A DNA stretch of 38,312 nt from Chloroflexaceae bacterium (GTDB lineage: Bacteria > Chloroflexota > Chloroflexia > Chloroflexales > Chloroflexaceae), in NCBI GenBank assembly GCA_012034075.1, contig JAAURD010000021.1:1-38312 (forward strand), written 5' to 3'. Positions 16,993 through 25,807 of this stretch are shown in pieces. The position numbers and the translations under genes were made by a program. The notes beneath the pieces are model-generated. The model worked only from the letters and a program-made list of their open reading frames with translations. It was not told the DNA's origin and ran no database searches. Numbering within the stretch: the first letter of the stretch is position 1; each line of letters opens with the position of its first letter.

Positions 16993-17268
16993 ATGCATAC
17001 ACACAAATATAGTGCCCGTGACGAACGCTACCTTGCGTGTACCAGTTTTGAGGTGTATATGGCAACCGGAGCCGTCTTTCTGATTGGTTTTACCCTGGCT
17101 TTTATCGTCAGCGTGGTATACCATATTGAATGGTCGATCTGGCCTGCTTCGATACCGGTCCTGATTGTCAGTTACATGGCCTTTTCATACCTCAAACGGC
17201 GCGAACAGGCAAACAAGATCCGCGAAATCGACCAGGATTATCAAGATGACGTGGCTCATTCCGGATGA
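16993..17268 (+). CDS. Small membrane protein with two transmembrane segments
   Basis: No family recognised. The 91-residue protein has a polar N-terminus of about 20 residues, then two hydrophobic helices (MATGAVFLIGFTLAFIVSVV and about WPASIPVLIVSYMAFSYL) separated by a short loop, and a charged cytoplasmic-type tail KRREQANKIREIDQDYQDDV. The second ATG of the local pair is taken as the start because AGAGGC lies upstream; the longer frame from 16900 lacks a site. It has its own candidate promoter and is followed by a strong hairpin. Confidence 0.6.
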   Translation: MHTHKYSARDERYLACTSFEVYMATGAVFLIGFTLAFIVSVVYHIEWSIWPASIPVLIVSYMAFSYLKRREQANKIREIDQDYQDDVAHSG

Positions 17269-17322
17269 CGACTGTCCGGTTGCATCAATAAGCTAGTCCA
17301 CCGTTGCTTGAACACCTGTTGT

Positions 17323-17361
17323 CAACACGGCTACCTGGTAAACCACCAGGCAGCCGTGTTG
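17323..17361. terminator. Long hairpin, probable terminator
   Basis: CAACACGGCT (17323-17332) and CCTGGT (17334-17339) pair with ACCAGG (17345-17350) and AGCCGTGTTG (17352-17361), with a single A/C mismatch and a five-base loop. It lies between the small membrane protein and the MtrA/ThyA-like gene, 14 bases before the latter's ATG, so it could alternatively occlude that gene's ribosome site. Confidence 0.55.
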
Positions 17362-17374
17362 CTATCCCGAAACC

Positions 17375-18721
17375 ATGATACACGTACAAACAGTACCGAA
17401 ACATGCATTGCTGCCCTTTTTTGCCGATGATGTGCTGTATGGTCAGGCTGCCCATATCGGCCTTTGCACGCTGTGGACGCCCCGCCGCCGGTATGTCGAA
17501 TTGATGCCCTCTTTTGGCGTATGTGGCAATCTCTACAGCCGTTTTGGCATTGGTATCCTTATTCGCAACGTGCTAGCCAACCCACACCTCGAACATATCG
17601 TCGTGACCGGTAAAGATAGCCCCGAAGCATCACGCCACAACGGCAATGCGTTGCTCACGGGCAGCTTTGCAGCTGCGGATATTGGCCTTGACCCGCACCA
17701 GGTCCAGCTGTTTTACCAGCGCACGCACCTGCACGACGCACGCAGCATCAGTGTGCGCCAGCAGGATGAACTGCAACAGTTCCTCGCAACGTTACCCCCA
17801 ACTGGTCGCAGCGCTGAACCGCTAGTCATTCCGTTACCCGAAATCCAGCGTGATACCTTTCCCACCGCACGCTCAGGACACCAGATTCGTGCCAGCCGCA
17901 TGGATCATGCCCATGTGGCCGTGCTCCGCGAAATCCGAACCTTTGGCGGCTTTACCGAACGCGATGAACGCGGTCACCAGCGCCAGGAACTCTGGCAAAT
18001 GACCGTCTGTCTCGACCCCAGCACCGACTGGCAGAGCACCCCGGCGTCACTCTATCAACGTACCGAAGTGGAGCGTTATGGTGCATCAATGTGGAATGGC
18101 GATGAACCAGAAGACGTGACCTATCGTTATGGCGCCCTGATGCGCAAACATTATGGTGACCAGATACAGACGGCCATTGACCTGTTACGGCAGCAGCGTG
18201 AACAGTTCCGCACCGTCATCACCCTCTGGCAACCACAGCAGGCCATGCTTCAGCCGGATGGCCCATGCCTGATACTGGTGCATCCTCGCATTCGTCAGGG
18301 GCAACTCGATCTCTTCGCCTACCTGCGCTCGAATGATATGTGGTTGGGTTGGCCGATGAATGCAGCCGGTCTACGTTATCTGCAACAGCAGATGGCCCAG
18401 GAACTCGCTGTTCCCGTGGGGTCACTGACCACCACCAGCGGCTCGGCGCATGTCTATGATTATGATCTCACGGTGATTGATCGCTATCTGGCCGAACAAC
18501 GGGGACAGGTTGGCCTGAGCTTTGATCCCAAAGGGGATTGGCATCTGTATCGTGCTGGCAGCGAATATGTCGCCGAACACTATGCCAATGGTCTGCGCAT
18601 CCAAACGCTGCGAGCACCCACAACCGAGCGCCTGGAGCAGTTGCTCGCGCCATTTCTGAGTGATGTCAGCCATGCACTGTATCTTGGTCGCGAACTGCAA
18701 AAGCTCGAAACCACAAAATAG
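17375..18721 (+). CDS. MtrA-like / thymidylate synthase-like fusion protein
   Basis: The N-terminal ~160 residues resemble subunit A of tetrahydromethanopterin S-methyltransferase: FGVCGNLYSRFGIGILIRNV, ANPHLEHIVVTGKD, NGNALLTGSF. The C-terminal ~200 residues resemble thymidylate synthase. Cys298 (in PDGPCLILVHP) lies exactly 20 residues before the RS of YLRSNDMWLGWPMN, the spacing of the nucleophile Cys146 and Arg166-Ser167 in the E. coli enzyme. The Asn of PMN and the His-x-Tyr of GSAHVYDYDL match the nucleotide-binding residues of ThyA. Between them a helical segment YRYGALMRKHYGDQIQTAID corresponds to the ThyA region before the nucleophile. The likely reaction is C5 modification of a pyrimidine nucleotide, with dUMP methylation one possibility; the pterin or corrinoid chemistry of the N-terminal part is unproven. 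A hairpin lies just upstream; the gene is followed by two tRNAs on the other strand. Confidence 0.75.
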   Translation: MIHVQTVPKHALLPFFADDVLYGQAAHIGLCTLWTPRRRYVELMPSFGVCGNLYSRFGIGILIRNVLANPHLEHIVVTGKDSPEASRHNGNALLTGSFAAADIGLDPHQVQLFYQRTHLHDARSISVRQQDELQQFLATLPPTGRSAEPLVIPLPEIQRDTFPTARSGHQIRASRMDHAHVAVLREIRTFGGFTERDERGHQRQELWQMTVCLDPSTDWQSTPASLYQRTEVERYGASMWNGDEPEDVTYRYGALMRKHYGDQIQTAIDLLRQQREQFRTVITLWQPQQAMLQPDGPCLILVHPRIRQGQLDLFAYLRSNDMWLGWPMNAAGLRYLQQQMAQELAVPVGSLTTTSGSAHVYDYDLTVIDRYLAEQRGQVGLSFDPKGDWHLYRAGSEYVAEHYANGLRIQTLRAPTTERLEQLLAPFLSDVSHALYLGRELQKLETTK

Positions 18722-18771
18722 CGCACGCCTGACACCTTCAGGCTTGCTTACAAAGCGCAACGAAATCGCAC

Positions 18772-18847
18772 TGGTGGGCGATGACGGACTCGAACCGCCG
18801 ACTCCCTCGGTGTAAACGAGGTGCTCTACCAACTGAGCTAATCGCCC
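18772..18847 (-). tRNA. tRNA-Val (anticodon UAC)
   Basis: A cloverleaf folds on the minus strand: acceptor GGGCGAT / ATCGCCC, D-arm with AGCTCAGTTGGTAGAGC, anticodon stem CCTCG / CGAGG around TTTACAC (anticodon TAC), and the TTCGAGTC T-loop. The 3' CCA is encoded (18772-18774). Confidence 0.96.
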
Positions 18848-18921
18848 GCATAAGGATCAGGAGGGAATAACCTGTCTGTACTGAATGTTGTCAACGTCTG
18901 ATATCGAGGATACTATCGTTC

Positions 18922-19010
<89 letters not shown>

Positions 19011-19153
19011 TCAAGATAATATTATACCGATGTTTGCTCATTCTGTCAATGCCTCGATAGTCTCATCAGGTCAATTTCGTCAAAAATCCACTTTCAATCA
19101 GTGAACCCAGAAAGACAGAAACAGGGTACAATATCAGACACAGACAATCTGGT

Positions 19154-21625
19154 TTGAAACAGACAAGCATGAGTGCAAGTATTATTGAGTTTCTCCCAAC
19201 GGCCCACCGTGTAGCTGAGGCCAATCAAGCAGTCGCCGTGAATGTACCACGCGCAACGATACTCATTGTGGATGGCGATCCGGCCAGTGCGGGTTCGCTG
19301 GTCAACCGCTTGAACCAGCAGGGCTATGCTGTGCGTCTCACCAGTAGCGGGCTCCAGGCGCTTGTTTCAATGCGAGTCAATCGACCCGATCTTGTGCTGC
19401 TCGAGATAAGCATTGCCGATTTGAATGGCTATGCGCTGTGTGAGCAGGTCAAAGCCGATACGGAGCTGAATGATATTCCGGTGGTGTTTTTCAGCACTGT
19501 GACCGATACGGCAAGTAAAATACGTGCCTTTGTCGTTGGCGCGGTTGATTACCTGAACCGTCCGTTGCCCTTCGATGAATTGCTGGTGCGGCTGGAACAT
19601 CACCTGCGGCTTGCTCAGGAGCGCCGCACGTTGCAGCAGTGTGAAGCTCGCTATCGCTCCATTGTGGAGTCGCAGGCGGAGATGATCGTCCGGTATCAGC
19701 CCGATTATACGCTAACATTCGTCAACCGCTCATTCAGTCAGATTGTTGGGTGTCCAAGAGAAGAGCTTGTCGGGCAGTCGGTCTTATCCTTCTTTCCTGA
19801 AAAGGTGCAACAGGTGATGCAGCAATTTGCAGCTGAGGCCCATCCTGAGCATATGCTGACCTGTTTTGAATATCGTATGTACGATGCCCAGCAGCGTCTA
19901 CGCCTGACCGAATGGACCATCCGGGCGCTGTTTAATGGACATGGTGGGATAACCGAGTTTCAAGTGATTGGCTATGATATGACCTGGCAACGCCAGATGG
20001 AAGAGGGGCTACGCAACAGCGAAGAGCGATTTCGGCAATTAGCCGAACATGCCCGTGATATTCTCTTTCGGTATCGCTTTACCGAACCGCGTGGATTTGA
20101 ATATGTTAGCCCTTCAGTCCATCATATAATGGGCTTTACCCCCGAAGAATATTATGCCGACCCGGAGATTGACCTCAAACAACTGCATCCCGATAGTGAT
20201 GTTGTCTTTACCGTTTCTGGGCAGTCGCCCTATCTCTTAAAAGAACAGATTACCATGCGTTGCCTCACCAAAGATGGGCATGAAGTCTGGCTTGAACAAT
20301 CGCACTATCCCGTTCGGGATACACAAGGTATGATTATTGCCGTTGAAGGCATTGCTCGCGATATCACTGAGCGAAAACGAGCCGAAGATGCCATGCGCAG
20401 CAACCTGCAACTGTTGCAAACGCTGCTTGATACCATTCCCAACCCGGTCTTCTATAAAGATGTCCAGGGGCATTATCTTGGCTGGAATAATCTGTTTGCT
20501 CAGCAAATCCTGGGTTTAAACGATGATCTGACAGCTGCCGAAGAGCAACATTCGGCTTCTCTGGAATCCCTTGATTCTACCATGACCGAGCCAGATGCAA
20601 CCCATAATCTCGAAGTCCAGTTGATGCAAGGATCCGATGCCCCACTCTATGTTTCAAAAGTCCAGTGTGCCGATGGCGTTACCCGTGATTTTTATTTCTC
20701 GCGTGCATCGTTTGCTGATGCCGAAGGCGATGTTGCTGGTATGGTCTATGTGATGGTTGATATTACCGATCGCATCGAAAAAGAAATGCAACTGCGCGAT
20801 GCCTACAACGATGTCCAACGATTGAATGATCGTCTGCATGCCGAACTGACGATAGCCGAGCAGATACAACAGAGTTTGCTCCCGGAATCGACGCCAGACT
20901 GGCCCGATCTCGATCTGGTCTGTTATACGAGACCTGCCCGCGAAGTTGGCGGTGATTGGTATGCCTACTATACCCTTAAAATACCCGATACCGAAGGATC
21001 ATCAACCATGTATTCGGTCGCATTGGGTGATGCTTCCGGCAAGGGCATGCCGGCTGCCCTGCTTATGGCCGTCAGTCTGGCATCGTTTCGCTCCATTGTC
21101 GGCCAGGGGTTACCACCATCTGATCTGCTGGCCTATCTCAATGATGCCCTGATTGACTATACCCGTACCATCCGCCAAAACTGTGCGCTGGTCTATGCCG
21201 ATATTCAGCATACCACCTCGATCGATGCCCATGGGCAAACCACCCATCAGTATTGTCTGCGCGTGGCTAACGCCGGTTGCATTGTCCCGATTGTCAAGCA
21301 TGCCGATGGTCGGGCCGAATGGATCGACGTAGGAGGATTGCCGCTGGGGGTTGAATTGGGCTTGGATGTTGGCTATCATGAAGTAAGCTGGTCCCTGTCT
21401 CCAGGTGAACTGGTCATATTGACGAGCGATGGTGTGGTTGAATTAACCAACGCAGATGGACACATGTTTGGGTTTGATCAATTGGAGCAGACCGTCCGGA
21501 CTGGCCCACAAGGAAACGCTGAAGCCATGCTCCAGCATCTACGTGCCAGCATTGCAGCGTTTGGAGACGAACGCGAGCCACACGATGATCTCACCATTGT
21601 CGTTATTGGGGTGCCGTACCTGTAG
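19154..21625 (+). CDS. Receiver / triple-PAS / SpoIIE-type protein phosphatase (RsbU-like)
   Basis: Domains in order: a response-regulator receiver (about residues 34-155), three PAS-type sensor modules (about 170-285, 290-420, 425-560), a short coiled coil, and a PP2C/SpoIIE serine phosphatase (about 575-823) with AEQIQQSLLPE, REVGGDWYAYY, VALGDASGKGMPAALLM, VILTSDGVVEL and HDDLTIVVI; the Asp residues that bind metal are present. Such proteins dephosphorylate anti-anti-sigma factors in partner-switching cascades. The receiver is degenerate: the phosphorylated Asp of the consensus is Glu84 (DLVLLEISIADLNG) and the conserved Lys is Arg (YLNRPL), so control by a histidine kinase is unlikely. 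The start is either TTG 19154 or ATG 19169, neither with a good ribosome site; a TACAAT box lies at 19127-19132. No partner kinase or STAS protein is adjacent. Confidence 0.9.
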   Translation: MKQTSMSASIIEFLPTAHRVAEANQAVAVNVPRATILIVDGDPASAGSLVNRLNQQGYAVRLTSSGLQALVSMRVNRPDLVLLEISIADLNGYALCEQVKADTELNDIPVVFFSTVTDTASKIRAFVVGAVDYLNRPLPFDELLVRLEHHLRLAQERRTLQQCEARYRSIVESQAEMIVRYQPDYTLTFVNRSFSQIVGCPREELVGQSVLSFFPEKVQQVMQQFAAEAHPEHMLTCFEYRMYDAQQRLRLTEWTIRALFNGHGGITEFQVIGYDMTWQRQMEEGLRNSEERFRQLAEHARDILFRYRFTEPRGFEYVSPSVHHIMGFTPEEYYADPEIDLKQLHPDSDVVFTVSGQSPYLLKEQITMRCLTKDGHEVWLEQSHYPVRDTQGMIIAVEGIARDITERKRAEDAMRSNLQLLQTLLDTIPNPVFYKDVQGHYLGWNNLFAQQILGLNDDLTAAEEQHSASLESLDSTMTEPDATHNLEVQLMQGSDAPLYVSKVQCADGVTRDFYFSRASFADAEGDVAGMVYVMVDITDRIEKEMQLRDAYNDVQRLNDRLHAELTIAEQIQQSLLPESTPDWPDLDLVCYTRPAREVGGDWYAYYTLKIPDTEGSSTMYSVALGDASGKGMPAALLMAVSLASFRSIVGQGLPPSDLLAYLNDALIDYTRTIRQNCALVYADIQHTTSIDAHGQTTHQYCLRVANAGCIVPIVKHADGRAEWIDVGGLPLGVELGLDVGYHEVSWSLSPGELVILTSDGVVELTNADGHMFGFDQLEQTVRTGPQGNAEAMLQHLRASIAAFGDEREPHDDLTIVVIGVPYL

Positions 21626-21661
21626 CCAGTTTTGCCCTATGCCAAAGCCAACACCGTGATC

Positions 21662-21690
21662 TTGCCCACGACCGTTGACCGTGTTACAAT
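21662..21690 (+). promoter_or_regulatory. Sigma-A-type promoter of the HIT-unknown-prs operon
   Basis: TTGCCC (21662-21667), a 17-base spacer and TACAAT (21685-21690). Transcription would begin around 21697, about 37 bases before the HIT start codon. Confidence 0.6.
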
Positions 21691-21733
21691 AGGACCCCGA
21701 AAGATCCGCCAGTCGCGAATCAGGAGAGGATGT

Positions 21734-22141
21734 ATGCCATCTATTTTTTCTCGTATTGTGAAGGGTGAATTGCCCTGTGCCAGTGTCTACCAGGATGAAC
21801 AGACCATGGCCTTTATGGATATCAATCCGGCGTCAAAAGGGCATGTGCTCGTGATCTGCAAAGCCGAATATCCACGGTTACTTGATGTTCCGTCTGAGTT
21901 GTTAGCTGCAGTTGCCGAGACAACGCAAAAGGTGGCTCGTGCGATAATGCAGGCACTCCAACCCGAAGGGTTCAATGTCTTACAAAACGATGGTGCAGCA
22001 GCCGGGCAGGTTGTCTTTCATTATCATGTCCATATCATTCCGCGCTGGACCGATGATGGGGTAAGGCCGTTTGGACGACCAGGGTCGGCTGATCCAGCCG
22101 AGTTAGAAACCATTGCAGCCCAGATTCGAGCCCATTTATAA
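21734..22141 (+). CDS. HIT family nucleotide hydrolase
   Basis: This is a histidine-triad protein: the active-site signature HYHVHIIPRW lies near the C-terminus, and the family N-terminus MPSIFSRIVKGELPC, followed by FMDINPASKGHVLVI, is complete. HIT enzymes of this branch hydrolyse AMP-linked substrates such as adenosine phosphoramidates or Ap4A-type dinucleotides in the cytosol. The start at 21734 is certain: GGAGAGGA ends three bases before it and the family N-terminus begins there. At 135 residues it is normal in length. It is the first gene of a unit with an unknown gene and prs, under the promoter at 21662. Confidence 0.93.
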   Translation: MPSIFSRIVKGELPCASVYQDEQTMAFMDINPASKGHVLVICKAEYPRLLDVPSELLAAVAETTQKVARAIMQALQPEGFNVLQNDGAAAGQVVFHYHVHIIPRWTDDGVRPFGRPGSADPAELETIAAQIRAHL

Positions 22142-22150
22142 GTATCAGGT

Positions 22151-22585
22151 ATGCAAGAGAGCAATATCTTTATTGAGATTGCCCAGCAACAGGGGTTTCA
22201 TGGGCAGCAAGCCCATGAAACATTGAAGACCATTGGGCAACAGTTGCATACCTGTGCGATATCGATCCAGTCGCCATTTTATATTTTCCGTACTGGTGGC
22301 GGCGGAACAGGTCAGGGTGGTCAAGCCAATCGTCCTCGGTTGTTGCTTGCCTTTCCAAGTGCCGATGATGCGCTGGCGTTTGCGCAACATCAGAATTTGC
22401 GGCCAACACCCCGGCTCTTGCGGGTTTCCGTGCATCAGTTACTTGCTATTCTGCTCCAGCGACCTGCCATTACTGCCCTGATTCTGGTCGATGAACATGC
22501 CAACATGTCCCAGATCGGCAAGTATCCTCATGGGTATCGTCTGGAACGCACCGAATTACTTACCATGTTAAAGGGGGATGTATGA
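22151..22585 (+). CDS. Hypothetical protein, 144 residues
   Basis: Not recognised. It starts nine bases after the HIT gene and its stop overlaps the prs start by four bases (ATGA), so it is translated with prs. The chain is a mixed alpha/beta soluble protein with a Gly-rich loop (RTGGGGTGQGGQANR) in the middle, followed by RLLLAFPSADDALAFAQHQN, reminiscent of a small ligand-binding or SseB-like fold, but no motif allows a call. Tight placement between a nucleotide hydrolase and PRPP synthetase suggests a link to nucleotide metabolism. Confidence 0.7.
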   Translation: MQESNIFIEIAQQQGFHGQQAHETLKTIGQQLHTCAISIQSPFYIFRTGGGGTGQGGQANRPRLLLAFPSADDALAFAQHQNLRPTPRLLRVSVHQLLAILLQRPAITALILVDEHANMSQIGKYPHGYRLERTELLTMLKGDV

Positions 22586-23573
22586 GTCGCTTTGATGAAA
22601 TGCGCATTTTTTCGGGCAATGGTCATCCTGCCCTGGCGCAGGCTATCTGTGAACGCATTGGGGTACCAATGGGCGATGCCACGGTCACCAAATTTGTCAA
22701 TGAAAATATCTTTGTCAAACTCAATGAGACGGTTCGCGAAAAAGATGTCTTTGTCATTCAGTCGCTCTGTTCGCCAGTGAATGATCGCATTATGGAACTG
22801 TTGATTATGCTCGATACCTTTAAACGGGCATCAGCCGGCCGGATTACGGCGGTCATTCCCTACTATGCTTATGGCCGTACCGACAAAAAAGATCAGCCAC
22901 GTGTGCCAATTACTGCACGCCTGATGGCCGATATGATTCAGGTTGCCGGGCACACCAGGTAATTACGCTCAATCTGCATGCCGGGCAGATTCAGGGCTTT
23001 TTTAACATTCCGGTGAATGAGCTCAACGGTCTTTCGCTGCTGCTGCACTATTTTGCCGATAAATACCTGGATGATCTGATGGTTGTATCGCCTGATATGG
23101 GGTTTGCCAAACAGGCGCGGAACTTTGCCGAACAGCTTGGTGTGCCCCTGGCGATTGCCGAGAAACGGCGCATCCAGCATTTCCAGCGAACCGATGGCAC
23201 GCTCACTTCGCCCGAACTGCTCAATCTTATTGGCGATGTGTCGGGCAAACGCTGTATTATTACCGATGATGAAATTGCCACCGGTGGTTCAATGGTCGAA
23301 GTCGCCGAACTCCTCGTAAAAGCAGGCGCACGCGAGGTGTATGCCGGTTGCATCCATCCGGTGTTGGTTGGCAAAGCCGTGGAAAAACTCAAAAATAGCC
23401 CGATCCACGAACTGGTCACGACCGATACCTTACCCATCCCACCAGAAAAGCGCTGGCCCGGCCTGACCGTGCTCACCATCAGTACCCTGCTAGCCGAGGT
23501 TATTCAGCGCATTCATAGCGGGGTGTCGGTCGATACCATGTTTCAGATGCCACGCCATCCCGCCTTGGGCTAG
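22582..23573 (+). CDS. prs: Ribose-phosphate pyrophosphokinase (one frameshift)
   Basis: Makes PRPP from ribose 5-phosphate and ATP in the cytosol, feeding nucleotide, His and Trp synthesis. The first frame runs MRIFSGNGHPALAQAICERI ... NENIFVKLNE, VFVIQSLCSPVNDRIMELLI, AVIPYYAYGRTDKKDQPRVP to MIQVAG. The second resumes as VITLNLHAGQIQGFFNIPVN, VVSPDMGFAKQARNFAEQLG, and the PRPP-binding loop CIITDDEIATGGSMVEVAEL. The shift is near 22950; adding one G (GGGC to GGGGC) gives A-G-A-H-Q-V-I-T-L and a 330-residue enzyme of normal length. Because this gene is near-essential, the shift is best read as a sequencing error. The start overlaps the upstream gene (ATGA). The gene is followed directly by a palindromic repeat cluster. 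Confidence 0.93.
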
Positions 23574-23576
23574 TGG

Positions 23577-23700
23577 GTCGGAGACCCTCACCCCCGGCCC
23601 CTCTCCCAAGAAGGGCCGGGGATGAGGGGGGTGCGGTCGGCACGACCGCGTTTCAGTCGCCCGCAGGCCCTGGGTCCAAGGAGGGAGAGGGGTGAATGTG
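23577..23700. repeat. GC-rich palindromic intergenic repeat
   Basis: It lies between the converging prs and cofE genes. It contains CCCGGCCC-type inverted text around CTCTCCCAAGAAGG and a hairpin GCGGTCG-GCA-CGACCGC at about 23634-23650, the same stem (GCGGTCG with a swapped loop) as at about 28414-28430. It belongs with the clusters at 1020, 28380 and 36500 and could serve as a two-way transcript end. Confidence 0.6.
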
Positions 23701-23761
23701 AGAGCGCAAATCGTATCTCCAACGCTTTGCGCTCCAAGCCGCGCCTCCATCACTGCCAGCA

Positions 23762-24519
23762 CTAGCGGAAGAGGTCTTTCTCCGGATCACGCAAGAGTTG
23801 CTGCCCACTCCCAGCAGCCGGGGTATAGACAAAACCCCGCACAATCGCGCCCGGTACCCCATCGGTCTTCCCCATCACCAGCTCGGCAGCGCTCGCCAAC
23901 TCATCCCCAACCGCAAGCATGCTCGCCTGCAACGGGTAGCCATGCGGATCATACTGCCCGCTATAGTCGTGCAAGGGATCAAGCCCGGCGACACCGATGG
24001 CAACATTCACCTGGCCCTGGCGCCAGGCCGGCCAAACGTATCCGAGATAATGACTGCCAGACGCACCCCACTGAGTTGTTCCAGTGCTGTGCAGAGCGCC
24101 TGTGCGCTCCGGTCGGGGTCTTCGGGCAACAGCGCCACAATGTGCTCACCCGGTACATTCGATTCATCCACTCCGGCGTTGGCACAGATCAGGCCGGTAT
24201 GTGTCTCGGTAATACAGATACCTCGGGCCATTTTGACGATACGGCGACTCTCGCGGAGCACAACCTCATAGTAACGCGCATCTTTTAGCGATTGCCGTGC
24301 CATCGTGCGGGCCAGCGCCGAAGGCTCAATGGTGTTGAGGTCTACCAGCCGACCCTCGGCCTTGGAAACGACCTTCTGCGTGATGACAACCACATCACCG
24401 TTGAGTAGGGGACGACCTTGCTGCTGCAATGCCTGGCATATCAGGCTGGCAAGATCATCCCCCGGCTGGACTTCGCCCATGCCACGCACGGCAAAGATAT
24501 GCAGGTCAGCGGTGGTCAC
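23762..24519 (-). CDS. cofE: Coenzyme F420-0:L-glutamate ligase (one frameshift)
   Basis: CofE adds glutamate residues to F420-0 with GTP, in the cytosol. The first frame (GTG start at 24519) gives HIFAVRGMGEVQPGDDLASL, GDVVVITQKVVSKAEGRLVD, ARGICITETHTGLICANAGV and DESNVPGEHIVALLPEDPD, then SDTFGRP. The second resumes QVNVAIGVAGLDPLHDYSGQ and ends VRGFVYTPAAGSGQQLLRDP. These are the ordered CofE motifs. The shift is near 24025; one added T (CCTGGCG to CCTTGGCG) gives G-R-P-W-R-Q-G-Q-V-N-V and a 252-residue enzyme of normal size. The GTG overlaps the mtnP stop by four bases, so the two genes are one transcript, an unusual pairing. It implies that the organism makes or uses F420. Confidence 0.9.
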
Positions 24520-25380
24520 AGGTGCTTGCCGAGGAACAGCTCAACCCGTTCGCGCGTTGCCGCTGGAATAACGCTGCGGTCGGTGATGACGGCATTTTCC
24601 AGTGCATGGTGGGCCGGGCTATCGAAGCCCTCACCAATCCGTGGCACCACCTGAGACACGACCTCCTGCGAGAGCCGTGCATTCGCCATCAGCGTATTGA
24701 TGATCGCTTCCACCGTGACGCTATCGTGATCGGGATGCCAGCAGTCATAGTCGGTGACCATTGCCAGCATGGCGTAGGACATCTCAGCCTCGCGGGCCAG
24801 TTTGGCTTCGGGCAATGCCGTCATCCCAATGAGCGCATGACCACCGACGGCGATTCTCTTCACTCTCCGCCAGTGTCGAGAACTGCGGCCCTTCCATACA
24901 CACATACGTACCACCAGCATGGACGGTGGCGCCGGCAGCCTGTGCTGCCTCATACAGGCACTGGCTCAACATTGCACAGAATGGCTGATCAAAGGCAATA
25001 TGTACTACCACACCATCACCATAAAAGGTAAATGGGCGAATGCCTTTGGTCCGGTCAAACAGCTGATCCGGAATCACAATATGGCCGGGCGCATAATCTT
25101 CACGCAGGCTGCCTACGGCACTGACCGCGATAAGATATTTGACACCCAGTTGCTTAAACCCATAGATATTGGCCCGGCTGGGCAATTCGGTCGGGGTGTA
25201 GCGATGGCCGCGACCATGACGGGGCAAAAAGGCCACGCGCTGACCATTCAGCGTGCCGAGCACATAGGCATCGCTGGGTTTGCCATACGGGGTTGTCAAC
25301 GCTACTTCTTCTTTATCGGCCAACTCTTGCATGGCATACAAACCACTGCCACCAATCACGCCAATGCTTGCCTGAGTCAT
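24516..25380 (-). CDS. mtnP: S-methyl-5'-thioadenosine phosphorylase-like (one frameshift)
   Basis: A purine nucleoside phosphorylase family member that cleaves methylthioadenosine (or a related nucleoside) with phosphate in the methionine salvage path. Motifs are IGVIGGSGLYAMQEL, AFLPRHGRGHRYTPTELPSR, AVSAVGSLREDYAPGHIVIP, GGTYVCMEGPQFSTLAES, then after the shift ALIGMTALPEAKLAREAEMS and YAMLAMVTDYDCWHP. The order and spacing match MTAP-type enzymes; DYDCWHP, as opposed to a Ser/Asn context, supports an MTAP-like purine site. The shift is near 24862; two missing G bases (or one extra base) restore R-W-G and a protein of about 287 residues. It starts with ATG after AAGGAGC. Co-transcribed with cofE. 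Confidence 0.9.
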
Positions 25381-25495
25381 ACCTTGCTCCTTTGCTGCTG
25401 CGGCAACGTTGCACCAGAGAACGTTGCCATAGGGCGAACGTTCAGAGTATAGCGCATTGCCCCACTTGCTGCAACCTCACCAGATACACAGCAGC

Positions 25496-25534
25496 AAAAA
25501 GACCAGCACGGCAAGGGGATACCCGGCGTGCTGG
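25496..25534 (-). terminator. Intrinsic terminator of the small DUF gene
   Basis: On the minus strand CCAGCACG (25534-25527) pairs with CGTGCTGG (25510-25503), followed at once by TCTTTTT (25502-25496). It lies 40 bases beyond the stop of the leftward gene ending at 25574 and upstream of mtnP, so it separates the two transcripts. Confidence 0.8.
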
Positions 25535-25573
25535 TTGTACGGTTTACGCGCTGCAAGTTTTCACAATAGAGGA

Positions 25574-25807
25574 CTATTCTTTCTTGCCCAGAATGCCACC
25601 CAGCATGCCCATGGCTGAATCGACCTGACCAGATAGCCCACTGACATCTTGCTGCATCAGACCGTCAATCTGACTGGCGATGGGTGTGGGCAATTTATCT
25701 TTCAAAAACCCCAGTACCGTATCAAGCGCAGTCTGGGCCTGTTCGCGGCTTATTCCTGCTTTTTCGGCGACCATTTCGACCATGGTTTGGTGTTCTGCTG
25801 CTGCCAT
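25574..25807 (-). CDS. Small conserved-looking protein, 77 residues
   Basis: It is a helical protein with a DUF2267- or DUF937-like look: EMVAEKAGISREQAQTALDT, VLGFLKDKLPTPIASQIDGL, ending in a Gly/Met-rich helix MGMLGGILGKKE. Small proteins of this pattern occur across Chloroflexota and other phyla, without known function. AAAGGA lies about 13 bases upstream of the ATG. It is monocistronic, ended by the intrinsic terminator at 25496-25534. The family name is not certain. Confidence 0.7.
   Translation of the reverse strand: MAAAEHQTMVEMVAEKAGISREQAQTALDTVLGFLKDKLPTPIASQIDGLMQQDVSGLSGQVDSAMGMLGGILGKKE

Noticed and set aside
22940-22965. Programmed frameshifting as the explanation for the split prs and other genes
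   Set aside because: No shared slippery heptamer or downstream structure occurs at the different sites, and ordinary housekeeping genes of this kind are not known to use it.
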